Shown here piece by piece: positions 1 through 8,054 of a stretch of DNA of 64,000 nt. The translations under genes were made by a program, and so were the position numbers. This DNA is from Achromobacter xylosoxidans. GTDB taxonomy: Bacteria > Pseudomonadota > Gammaproteobacteria > Burkholderiales > Burkholderiaceae_B. The stretch spans positions 1,860,001-1,924,000 of the forward strand of contig NZ_CP061008.1 in NCBI RefSeq assembly GCF_014490035.1. The letters are read 5' to 3'. The notes beneath the pieces are model-generated. The model worked only from the letters and a program-made list of their open reading frames with translations. It did no database searches and was not told the DNA's origin. The number at the start of each line of letters is the position of its first letter. Position 1 is the stretch's first letter.

Positions 1-816
1 AAGCTCAACCGCTCGCACCTGCTGGTGGGGCGCGAGACCTTCCTGTTGCCGGTGCTGGGGCGCACCGAGCTGGACGTCCAGGCCGACGGCCCGCAATCAG
101 TGACGGTGGAGGACTCGATGTCCATGGTCCACGCCTCGGCGGGCAAGCTGAAGCCGGCATCCGCCGAGCTGCGCTCGGAACCGGCCATCGTCGCCGCCAT
201 GGCCCGGGCGACCTTGCCCCACAGCAAGGTGGACTGGCTGGGGCTGGTGCAAAACTACGATCGCATCCGCGACCTGATCGAGCGCACGATTCCGGGCTTC
301 GACGATTACAACGCGCGCATCCGCGTGCCCGGCGGCTTTCGCATGCCCTTGCCGCCGACCGAGCGCAAGTGGAACACGCCCACCGGCAAGGCCATGTTCT
401 CGGTGTTCCCCGGCGTGCGCGAGCGCTATGAGCCCTGGCCGGACGAGGTGTTGCGGCTGGTGACCATACGCAGCCACGACCAGTACAACACCACGATCTA
501 CGGCTTGGACGACCGCTACCGCGGCGTCTTCGGCCGCCGCGACGTGCTCTTCATGCATCCGGAAGACCTGGCCGCGCAGGGCTTGGAACACGGTGATCTG
601 GTGGACATAGAAACCGTGTCGCGGAACCGGACGCTGCGGCTGGCAGGCATTACCGCGATTGAATACAGCATCGCGCGAGGTTCGGTCGCGGCCTACTATC
701 CCGAGGCCAATGTCCTGGTTCCGCTGGACTATATCGACAAGGAATGCGGCACGCCTTCCTACAAGTCGATACCGGTGCGCATCCGCAAAGCCGCGCAGGG
801 GGGCGCCCAAGCGTAA
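1..816 (+). CDS. FdhF/YdeP-type molybdopterin oxidoreductase, C-terminal part
   Basis: Only the last 271 codons are in the window; the frame is open from base 1, so the gene begins upstream. The sequence carries the end of the catalytic domain and the C-terminal molybdopterin-dinucleotide-binding (aspartate-decarboxylase-like) barrel, with the typical stretch YRGVFGRRDVLFMHPEDLAA followed by GLEHGDLVDIE. This arrangement is that of the FdhF/YdeP (formate dehydrogenase H alpha-like) family, cytoplasmic Mo-bis-MGD enzymes of largely unknown substrate. The cofactor ligand and any Fe-S cysteines lie outside the window, so substrate and redox partner cannot be judged. A bestrophin-like gene follows after 6 bp and may be co-transcribed. 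Family placement is fairly sure; the exact reaction is unknown. Confidence 0.8.
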   Translation, partial: KLNRSHLLVGRETFLLPVLGRTELDVQADGPQSVTVEDSMSMVHASAGKLKPASAELRSEPAIVAAMARATLPHSKVDWLGLVQNYDRIRDLIERTIPGFDDYNARIRVPGGFRMPLPPTERKWNTPTGKAMFSVFPGVRERYEPWPDEVLRLVTIRSHDQYNTTIYGLDDRYRGVFGRRDVLFMHPEDLAAQGLEHGDLVDIETVSRNRTLRLAGITAIEYSIARGSVAAYYPEANVLVPLDYIDKECGTPSYKSIPVRIRKAAQGGAQA

Positions 817-822
817 GCCGTC

Positions 823-1743
823 ATGATCGTCCGCCCCGCCTCGCGCTCTCCCTGGCTGCTGCTGTTCACGCTGAAGGGATCCATTGTCTCCATCATCTGG
901 AAGCGTGTCGTCGCCATGATGCTGCTGGCCACCGCCGTGGTGCTGGCGGAGCACCGGCTGCCCTTGAGCGGGGTCGGGCTGGGCGCCGTGCCCTTGACGC
1001 TGGTCGGGCTGACCCTGGCCATCTTCCTGGGGTTCCGCAACAGCGTGGCCTACGAGCGCTGGTGGGAGGCGCGCAAGCTCTGGGGCGAGTTGCTCATCGT
1101 CATCCGCAACCTGACGCGGCAGACGCTGAGTTTTCCCGACGGCCTGCCCGCCGCGCGCCAGCGTGAATTGGCGCATGGCCTCATCGCCTATGCCCATGCC
1201 TTGCGGCACATGCTGAGGCAGAGCGATCCCAAGGAAGACCTGCAGCGCTGGTTGCCCGCCGCTACTGCGGCCCGCATCATGCATGCGGCGAATCCGCCCA
1301 GCGTGCTTCTGGGCGACTTGAGCCAGGCCTATGCCCAGTTGCGGCGAGAAGGGCGGCTGGACAGCATCCTGCTCGCGGACATCGATGGCCAGATCACACG
1401 GCTGTCATACATAGGCGGCGGCTGCGAGCGGATACGCAGCACGCCGATTCCCTTTGCCTACATCCTGCTGCTGCACCGGACCGTCTACATCTATTGCCTG
1501 CTGCTGCCGTTCTGCCTGGTCGGCAGCATAGGCTGGGTGACGCCCTTCATGGTGGGCGTGCTGTCCTACACGTTCTTCGGGCTGGACGCCCTGGGCGAAC
1601 AGATCGAGGAACCCTTCGACCGCCTGCCCAACAACCTGCCCCTGGATGCCCTGTGCCGCGGCATCGAGATCAACGTCGGGGAGTTGCTGGGCGACAAGAA
1701 TCTGCTGCCGCCGTTGTCGCCGCAGGATGGCGTGCTGTTCTAG
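823..1743 (+). CDS. bestrophin-like (UPF0187) membrane channel protein
   Basis: A 306-residue integral inner-membrane protein. The N-terminal half has two hydrophobic segments (about residues 18-45 and 55-70) followed by the family hallmark FRNSVAYERWWEARKLWG, and a later hydrophobic pair near residues 210-250 ends in a GLDALGEQIEEPF signature. These are the conserved features of bacterial bestrophin homologues (YneE family), which form pentameric ion channels, selective for cations in the characterised bacterial member. Length matches the family. The ATG lies 6 bp after the upstream molybdoenzyme stop, with only a weak Shine-Dalgarno sequence, so translation may be coupled. Physiological role is unknown. 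Confidence 0.85.
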   Translation: MIVRPASRSPWLLLFTLKGSIVSIIWKRVVAMMLLATAVVLAEHRLPLSGVGLGAVPLTLVGLTLAIFLGFRNSVAYERWWEARKLWGELLIVIRNLTRQTLSFPDGLPAARQRELAHGLIAYAHALRHMLRQSDPKEDLQRWLPAATAARIMHAANPPSVLLGDLSQAYAQLRREGRLDSILLADIDGQITRLSYIGGGCERIRSTPIPFAYILLLHRTVYIYCLLLPFCLVGSIGWVTPFMVGVLSYTFFGLDALGEQIEEPFDRLPNNLPLDALCRGIEINVGELLGDKNLLPPLSPQDGVLF

Positions 1744-2051
1744 CTGTCATCTTTTCCGATCTGGTACGGGGTGCGGCGCTAGCCGCGCAACAGCTGAACA
1801 GGCATGAAAAGAATCCGTCGTGGCCAACTGACAGTCCCCTTGCCCAAGGCCCTCCGTGGATGCCACGCCGCGGTCAACGGTGCTTGCGCGCGACTAGCGA
1901 TAATTGCAGCTGCGAGGCTGGCGTGGTTTCCCGTATCCCTATAATTTCCCGCGGGCAACCGCGCCGCCTGGCGGCGTATCAGCAGCTCCAACAGTCATGC
2001 ATTCGTTCAGCACCGAAAGCACTTTCGACAGTCCCTTTGCCGCGAAAAAAA
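1744..2051. other. 308-bp intergenic region before the zinc-ribbon nuclease gene
   Basis: No convincing gene. It contains a perfect TATAAT hexamer at 1940-1945 that could be the -10 of a promoter for the downstream nuclease gene, though I see no good -35 at 17-bp spacing. A small inverted repeat GCGGC-GCTA-GCCGC lies near 1772-1785, close behind the bestrophin stop, without a T-run. Base composition becomes less GC-rich here and stays so until about 4700. Confidence 0.4.
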
Positions 2052-4685
2052 ATGCCGGAAAGTATCGAGCGCACGAGATGTACATCGAAAAAGCCGCGCC
2101 TGCTTCGTTCAGGCCCCGCCAACTGGGATGCTTGGCGAGACGCTAGAAACCGGGTCCTCGCCGCACTCGATGGCAAGCCAGGCAGATCCGGACGACTTCG
2201 CTTGCATGACCGTGAACCTGCGGAACGCGGATCGAAGCGCAGGTTGTCGGTAGAGTGCTTGGATTGCGGAGCGGGCCAGGACGGTAGCTGGATTACTTAT
2301 TACGACAACGTGCGCCTGTCGCCGCAAGGCTGCCCAGTCTGCAAAAGCGTCGGCCGTCTGATCGACCAATTCAAATCGGCGTTCTCCGACCACACGCTGA
2401 CGTTGTGCACGCCTGAAAGCGGTTCTCCCAACCCCGCTGGATTGAGGTTCAACGTGCGGCCCTTGATATGGGCCTTGCCTGAAGATTTCGAATGGACCAT
2501 GCCCTCAATCGGTATCGCGGCCGTCAGGAGCGCGCTGCGGCGACATCGTCTGCCGAATGAGGCGGTGCAGGGTCGTTATCAGGACTTCGTGGAACTGCAG
2601 TCAGAATTCACGCGTGCCTTCCCTTTGGGGACACTTCGGTTCGCCCATCGTCAACATCCAGAGAACACGTCGCCAGGTCCATTCTTCAGCATGAAGTCCG
2701 GGCCGCGGCTACTGCGTGCACCTCTTGAGGATAGCTGCATGTCGCGTGCAGCAGTACGCAAGGCAGTGCTTCAAGAGGACAAGGATTCGATACTCCGCGC
2801 CCACCTCCTCGAACGAGCAAAGCAGCACATGGCAACAGAGGTCTCGTTCGAATGGAGTCCAGGAAAAGGTGGCGGATTTTTGATTTTCTACCGTAGCCGC
2901 ACGGGTTTCTATCATCTCGACACGCGATGGCGCGCCGAGGAGAAGGCATGGGGGCAATCTGGGTTTCGGCGCGGCGAGTCACTCGCTCTCATCGTCATTT
3001 CCCACTTGTTCCCCGCCCATGACTGGCGGCGCACCTCTCGCCCGGCTTTCCTCCTGAGAGATAACGGGCATCGACTTGAACTTGACGCCTACAGCCCCAG
3101 TCAGCAGCTGGCTCTCGAATATCACGGCATGCACCACTACAAGCCGCGCTCTCAGAGCGCCGAGGACCTGGCAGCCCACGTCGCGCAGGTTCAGCGGGAC
3201 GCCGAGAAGCGGACGCGGTGCGTAGAGGCAGGCGTAACGCTGATCGAGATGAAAGATAGACCGTTGGCTCCAGCAGCCTTCCTTTCCTGTATCCAGGAGC
3301 TCGTCGGCCAGGCAGGACTCGTGCCCACGGTTCCCAATCCAAGCCTGGAGCTGATCACTAGCCGTTGGAATGAGATTTGCGCGAATCCTCTCGAAGAATT
3401 TCAGCAGGCGTTGCTAAGGAATCTTGGCCATCACAAGCTGGTTTCGCACGAAATTGCAAAGGTGAACAAGGATTGCATGGTCGTATATCAATGCGGCCAT
3501 TGCAACGAACTGAACACTGCTCAGGCGAAGGGCCTGGTTGCGGGAAGGGTGCGCAAGTACTGTCCCCTATGCAAGGACGCGGTCACTTCCCAACAACGCC
3601 GGGCTGAGGCGCTCAGCGCGTGGGTTGCTCAAGGCCTGCCCCCTTCGGTGATTGACCGGATGGAGTTCGATGATTCAAACCGCTACCTGTATCGCTGCGA
3701 GGCCGATCACTTGACCATCCTGCATAGTTGCACGTCCGCCCTGCGGCATGTCAGCGCCGGCGTCTTCAATTGCCCGGCATGCATCAGTGCCCGTTCTGGC
3801 GTCGCAGTCAACCATGCGACGTTGTTTCCTGAGTATGTCAAGGATTTTTCCGACGCGCTCGCGGGGTTCAAGTTTGCCGTGCTCGGTTCACCCAGGTACG
3901 AAGCGGGCCAGCTCACAGCTCAAGTGCGCTGTCCCGCTGGCCACGAGCGATTGATTGACCGTTCCTTGTTGCACCGGATACGCAAGAACACGAGCTTGAC
4001 GGATATGAGCGTAGTACCCTCGGCTTGCCCGGACTGCGCATATCCCGGCGTCGATGTCACCGAAGCGCTCAAGCTCATGGGAACCCTGCACCATCGTCTG
4101 TACGTACTGGAGGGCATGTACCCGGAGATCTCCTACCTCGCAGGCTTCGACGCAACGGGCTGGAACAGGGAAACATTCTCTTGTGGACGAAACGGTCCTG
4201 ATGGAACGCCCCACTCGCCCTTCTCTATCTCTTTTCGCAATCTCCTCAGGTACGCGAAAAAACTGGGCGATCGGCACCTCTGCCTGTCTTGCAAACTGGA
4301 GGCTGGTACAACCAACCATCGCGGGAAAACCTTGGCAGATACGGTTTCGCGGATGGAAATCCTGCGCGCGACGGTATTGGCGATCACTCCGCCACACCTG
4401 AAGCCGGCCGCCATGAAGCCGCCAACCGCAACACTCGTCACCGAAGGCTTTGGAGGGCGTGGCGAATTCTCGACCACGAAGGCGCGCATTCGCTTTACTT
4501 GCGGCATACCCGGCCATGCGCCGATGGAAGCGTCCTACAGCAACTATTTTCATCGGTCCGAGTCGCGAAGCTACGGGTTCTGCCCCGTGTGTGTCCGCAA
4601 TGCCGGACTGACTCAAGCGCCGATGCCGGAGCCAGTCCGCACCGCGGCCGGCAAGCTGAGAGCCATCACTTTGCGGATCGACTGA
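2052..4685 (+). CDS. multi-zinc-ribbon protein with PD-(D/E)XK (Vsr-like) nuclease core
   Basis: An 877-residue protein if read from the ATG at 2052; the frame is open further upstream but that part overlaps the bestrophin gene. Six pairs of CxxC or Cx-rich knuckles are spaced along it: C69/C72 with C94/C97, about 481/484 with 504/507, about 549 with 575/578, about 626 with 659/662, about 711 with 744/747, and about 816 with 844/847. Between the first and second lies a nuclease-like core: LELDAYSPSQQLALEYHG with D345 and E356, H358 and, after a helix rich in basic residues, VTLIEMKDR (E399). This order fits the Vsr/PD-(D/E)XK fold and resembles proteins with treble-clef 'probable zinc-ribbon' repeats (DUF4379-like). 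A DNA-cleaving or DNA-binding role, perhaps in defence, is inference. Codon use and lower GC hint at transfer. No clear Shine-Dalgarno sequence was found, so the start could lie a little downstream. Confidence 0.75.
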   Translation: MPESIERTRCTSKKPRLLRSGPANWDAWRDARNRVLAALDGKPGRSGRLRLHDREPAERGSKRRLSVECLDCGAGQDGSWITYYDNVRLSPQGCPVCKSVGRLIDQFKSAFSDHTLTLCTPESGSPNPAGLRFNVRPLIWALPEDFEWTMPSIGIAAVRSALRRHRLPNEAVQGRYQDFVELQSEFTRAFPLGTLRFAHRQHPENTSPGPFFSMKSGPRLLRAPLEDSCMSRAAVRKAVLQEDKDSILRAHLLERAKQHMATEVSFEWSPGKGGGFLIFYRSRTGFYHLDTRWRAEEKAWGQSGFRRGESLALIVISHLFPAHDWRRTSRPAFLLRDNGHRLELDAYSPSQQLALEYHGMHHYKPRSQSAEDLAAHVAQVQRDAEKRTRCVEAGVTLIEMKDRPLAPAAFLSCIQELVGQAGLVPTVPNPSLELITSRWNEICANPLEEFQQALLRNLGHHKLVSHEIAKVNKDCMVVYQCGHCNELNTAQAKGLVAGRVRKYCPLCKDAVTSQQRRAEALSAWVAQGLPPSVIDRMEFDDSNRYLYRCEADHLTILHSCTSALRHVSAGVFNCPACISARSGVAVNHATLFPEYVKDFSDALAGFKFAVLGSPRYEAGQLTAQVRCPAGHERLIDRSLLHRIRKNTSLTDMSVVPSACPDCAYPGVDVTEALKLMGTLHHRLYVLEGMYPEISYLAGFDATGWNRETFSCGRNGPDGTPHSPFSISFRNLLRYAKKLGDRHLCLSCKLEAGTTNHRGKTLADTVSRMEILRATVLAITPPHLKPAAMKPPTATLVTEGFGGRGEFSTTKARIRFTCGIPGHAPMEASYSNYFHRSESRSYGFCPVCVRNAGLTQAPMPEPVRTAAGKLRAITLRID

Positions 4686-4804
4686 AGATGGACGTTCGCG
4701 AACGACCGCCGGAACCCCATGGATAGGTGAAATAACCTATTAAGAAATCCAGGTAGCATGCCGTACCGAAAGTAGGTCGCGTCTACTCAAAAAAAGGATT
4801 CTTC

Positions 4805-7576
4805 ATGGTCGCCAGGAGTTGCCTACGCCCAGGATGGCTGAAATCGGCTGCCCTCGTTTTCTACGCGGCAAACGTCGCCAATCCCGCCAATGCCCAATCG
4901 GTTTCCGTCACTGGCCAGGTCCTGCCGGGTTCCGTCCAGACGCCGCATTGGACGGTGGGGGGCGATCTGACGGTCGGAGATACCCTTGCCGGGGAGTTGG
5001 TCATCGATGCGGGCGGTTCGGTAAACAACGACTGGGCCTACATTGGAAGTTTCAATGGCGCTCCAGGCGCCGTGACGGTGAAGGGCCGTGACGGCACTGG
5101 CACGGCGTCCACCTGGACCAGCGCCGGCCCGGCGCTGATCGGGGGCGAGTCGGGCAGCAGCGGCACGCTAAGCATCCTGGACGGCGGCGTGGCGAATAGC
5201 GATTCGGCCAGAATCGGCGTCGACAATGGCAGCGTCGGGAACGTTCTTGTTTCCGGGGTGGGGTCGACCTGGAATCTCAACACCGTCGGCGCGTTCGAGA
5301 TCGGCACGGGCGGCAAGGGCACGCTGCGGATCGACAACGGCGTCGTGCACAGCGGCCAGGCGATCATCGGCTGGGTCGCCGGCGCCGAGGGGAGCGTCAC
5401 GGTATCAGGCCCGAAGGCGGTCTGGGATCCGCTGAACAACATATACGTGGGTTTTGAAGGAACCGGCGAATTGCACGTCCTGGATGGCGCCAGCGTGAGC
5501 ACGGTCGGATCGACCGGGCCTGGCGCCGCGGCAGCGGTTTACATCGGGAAGAGCGTGGGCAGCGTCGGCACGGTGACCGTATCGAGCGCGACGGCCGATA
5601 TCTCGACGCTCACCGCGAGCGACCGCATCGAAATCGGTTCGGAAGGCACGGGCACGCTGACCATAACCAAGGGCGGGGTTGCGGTCGCCGTCCGCGACAC
5701 GTGGCTTGCCCCTGCCGGCACTTCCACCGGCACGCTGAACCTGACCGGCGATGCCAGCGGCCGCGGCGTGCTGGAGACCGGCTCGGTCATCAAGGGCGCG
5801 GGCAACGGCACCTTCAACCTGGACGGCGGCATCCTGCGGGCCAATCGTGACGAGAACAATTTCCTGAATGGCTTCGTCACGCAGGCCGTGGGCAGCGGCG
5901 GCGCCTGGTTCGACACGAACGGCCACGACGTGGGCGTGTCCACCGCGTTCTCGGGAACGTCGCGCTTGAACAAACAGGGCGCGGGCACGCTGACCTTGTC
6001 AGGCAACAGCGCGGCGTTCACGGGAACCACCGATATCCAGGCAGGAACGCTGCAGGTGGATGGCATCCTCGGCGGGCCGGTGAATGTGCTTGCGGCGGCA
6101 CGGCTGAGCGGCACGGGACGCGTCGGCGCGACGGTCAACCAGGGCGCCATCGCACCGGGGCCGCGCAGCGGCTTCGGCACCCTCACGATCGCCGGCAACT
6201 ATGCGGCGCAGGGCGGCAGCCTGGAGATCCGCACGCAGCTTGGCGCCGATGACTCGCCGACGGACAAGCTGGTGATCACGGGCGACAGCGCTGGCACGAC
6301 ACCGGTCACGGTGAAGAACATGGGAGGCGCCGGCGCGCAGACCCAACGGGGCATACAGGTCGTGCAGGTCCATGGCCTGTCGGCGGGAAGATTCGATTTG
6401 GCCAATGGCGACTACGTCATCGGGGGGCGTCCGGCCTTGGTGGCTGGCGCCTATGGCTATGTGCTGCAACAGGACTCGGCCGATGGCGGCTGGTACTTGC
6501 GATCCTCCTTGACCAATCCCGGCACCACTCCAACCGACCCAGGCACGACTCCAACCGATCCAGGCACGACTCCGACCGATCCCGGCACACCCTCGCCCGG
6601 CGGCGGTACGCCGGGCGCCGAACCGCCCTTGCTCTATCAACCCGGCGTGCCTGTCTATGAAGCCTATGCCAATACGCTGCTGCACCTGAGCCAGCTGCCT
6701 ACCCTGCGCCAGCGAGTCGGCAATCGCCTCTATGATCCGGCGGACGCCGGCCGCAACGGCGTATGGAGCCGCGTGGAGGGCTCGACGGCCCGGCTCGACC
6801 CTGCGTCGTCCACCACGGGCGTGAGCCAGAAAGTCGATAGCTGGAAGGCGCAATTCGGCGTTGACCGCATCCTGGCGGGCCAGGAAGAGGGCTCCCGTCT
6901 GGTGGGCGGCCTGGCCTTTCACTATGGCAAGGCCGACACGCGTCTGTCGTCGGTGTATGGCGACGGCACCATCGACACCACTGCCTATGGCCTGACGCCG
7001 ACTTTGACCTGGTACGGCAAGAATGGCGTCTATATCGATGCCCAGGCCCAGGCGACCTGGTTCGACAGCGACCTGAACTCACGGTTGGCCGGCAAGTTGA
7101 AGGGCGGCCAGAAGGCCCAGAGCTATGGGCTGGGTATCGAAGCGGGCAAGGCATTCGGGTTGACCGAGGGGTTGGCCCTGATCCCGCAGGCGCAGCTGAC
7201 ATACGTATCGACCCGCTTCGACAGCTTCAACGACAAATTCGGCGCGCGCGTCGCCAGCGACAAGGGCGACAGCCTGCTGGGCCGTTTGGGTATCGCGCTG
7301 GACTACAAAAGCAATTGGCAAACGGCCGGCGTGAAGCGGGAATCGAGCGTCTATGGCGTCGTCAATGTGAAACATGAATTCCTGGACGGAACGCGTGTAC
7401 GCGTGGCTGACACGCAGATCGCCAGTCGCATGGCTCGAACCTGGGGCAGCGTGGGGGCGGGCGTGAATTACGGCTGGGGCGAGCGCTATGCGATCTACGG
7501 TCAGGTCGACGCGGACACGGATTTTTCCGGCAGCCATATCGTCACCGCGACCGCGGGTTTCAGGATGTCTTTCTAG
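4805..7576 (+). CDS. autotransporter with pertactin-like passenger (type Va secretion)
   Basis: 923 residues. A signal peptide (positive residues 4-13, hydrophobic core, ANAQ cleavage near residue 30) exports it to the periplasm. Residues about 31-560 form a Gly/Thr/Val-rich passenger of repeated beta-strand units, including a PATR-type passenger repeat (LNKQGAGTLTLSGN, TGTTDIQAGTLQVDG) and a later SGTGRVGATVNQGAIAPG segment. A proline-rich linker of seven-residue TDPGTTP-type repeats (near residues 570-600) separates it from the C-terminal 12-strand beta-barrel, which ends in the expected terminal phenylalanine (GFRMSF). The barrel inserts in the outer membrane through BAM and the passenger is displayed or released. 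An AAGGA Shine-Dalgarno stands 7 bp before the ATG. No protease triad or RGD is visible; an adhesin-like role is likely but unproven. Confidence 0.93.
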   Translation: MVARSCLRPGWLKSAALVFYAANVANPANAQSVSVTGQVLPGSVQTPHWTVGGDLTVGDTLAGELVIDAGGSVNNDWAYIGSFNGAPGAVTVKGRDGTGTASTWTSAGPALIGGESGSSGTLSILDGGVANSDSARIGVDNGSVGNVLVSGVGSTWNLNTVGAFEIGTGGKGTLRIDNGVVHSGQAIIGWVAGAEGSVTVSGPKAVWDPLNNIYVGFEGTGELHVLDGASVSTVGSTGPGAAAAVYIGKSVGSVGTVTVSSATADISTLTASDRIEIGSEGTGTLTITKGGVAVAVRDTWLAPAGTSTGTLNLTGDASGRGVLETGSVIKGAGNGTFNLDGGILRANRDENNFLNGFVTQAVGSGGAWFDTNGHDVGVSTAFSGTSRLNKQGAGTLTLSGNSAAFTGTTDIQAGTLQVDGILGGPVNVLAAARLSGTGRVGATVNQGAIAPGPRSGFGTLTIAGNYAAQGGSLEIRTQLGADDSPTDKLVITGDSAGTTPVTVKNMGGAGAQTQRGIQVVQVHGLSAGRFDLANGDYVIGGRPALVAGAYGYVLQQDSADGGWYLRSSLTNPGTTPTDPGTTPTDPGTTPTDPGTPSPGGGTPGAEPPLLYQPGVPVYEAYANTLLHLSQLPTLRQRVGNRLYDPADAGRNGVWSRVEGSTARLDPASSTTGVSQKVDSWKAQFGVDRILAGQEEGSRLVGGLAFHYGKADTRLSSVYGDGTIDTTAYGLTPTLTWYGKNGVYIDAQAQATWFDSDLNSRLAGKLKGGQKAQSYGLGIEAGKAFGLTEGLALIPQAQLTYVSTRFDSFNDKFGARVASDKGDSLLGRLGIALDYKSNWQTAGVKRESSVYGVVNVKHEFLDGTRVRVADTQIASRMARTWGSVGAGVNYGWGERYAIYGQVDADTDFSGSHIVTATAGFRMSF
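6513..6592 (+). repeat. in-frame 21-bp tandem repeat in the autotransporter linker
   Basis: Nearly four copies of a 21-bp unit encode the seven-residue repeat (N/D)PGTTPT between passenger and barrel. Because the unit is a multiple of three, gain or loss of copies would change the linker length without a frameshift, as seen in the proline-rich repeats of Bordetella pertactins. Confidence 0.85.
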
Positions 7577-7640
7577 GGGGATGATGGCGGCCGGCAGACT
7601 CCCCTTCTGCCGACGCCAGGGCCGTCACGCGGATACTCAG

Positions 7641-8054
7641 TCAACAGCAATCGCAAAGCAAGACATCGTTGACCACGTTGCGCGGCCGCGACCCCATGCG
7701 GCCGAATCCGAATGCCGCCATCACGTCGTGACATATCTCCATCGCTTCTCGCTCGTCTTCGGCGCCGGCGACCCGCGGCCAGGTCACCAGCACGCGCTTG
7801 GCTTTCATCTGTTCCACGAATTGCGGCGGCACTGCATCGCTGCCCACCACGGTCACGGACTGAATCCGAGCCGGCAGCCCCACTTGCAGGGATGCCAGGC
7901 TTGCCCCGCCGACGATCAGCGCGGCCGTGTCGGGGGGGAGCTCGTCGGCAGGGTTGCAGTACTCGACGGAAAAGAAATCGTCCAGCCGCTGGTGGGCGGT
8001 GTGTGCCAGCGGCAGCAGGCTGACGCAGCGATGACGCTGCAATGAAAGTCGCAT
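7641..8054 (-). CDS. half-length D-2-hydroxyacid dehydrogenase-like protein
   Basis: 137 residues, read from an ATG at 8054 that overlaps the stop of the GMC oxidoreductase (ATGA), so it is the last cistron of the operon. The segment FFSVEYCNP...TAALIVGG...ARIQSVTVVGSDAVPPQF resembles the N-terminal catalytic (flavodoxin-like) subdomain of D-isomer-specific 2-hydroxyacid dehydrogenases, but the Rossmann NAD-binding domain with GxGxxG and the catalytic R/E/H are absent. It ends in a cysteine-rich tail (LLCDCC). It may be a remnant of a full dehydrogenase or a free-standing domain. The resemblance is weak and is judged by eye only. Confidence 0.5.
   Translation of the reverse strand: MRLSLQRHRCVSLLPLAHTAHQRLDDFFSVEYCNPADELPPDTAALIVGGASLASLQVGLPARIQSVTVVGSDAVPPQFVEQMKAKRVLVTWPRVAGAEDEREAMEICHDVMAAFGFGRMGSRPRNVVNDVLLCDCC

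Noticed and set aside
97..1284. Long minus-strand open frame opposite the molybdoenzyme and bestrophin genes
   Set aside because: Third-position GC effect; low-complexity His/Gln/Arg composition, no domain, and it spans two real genes.
1494..2051. Upstream extension of the zinc-ribbon nuclease frame
   Set aside because: It overlaps the bestrophin gene in another frame and has no protein-like pattern; the ATG at 2052 is the first plausible start.
6513..6592. Possible CRISPR-like repeats
   Set aside because: The units are contiguous, in frame and encode the TDPGTTP linker; no spacers. No CRISPR array was seen anywhere in the window.
7592..7612. Terminator after the autotransporter
   Set aside because: Only a 6-bp CGGCAG/CTGCCG stem with a 9-base loop and no T-run; too weak to list.
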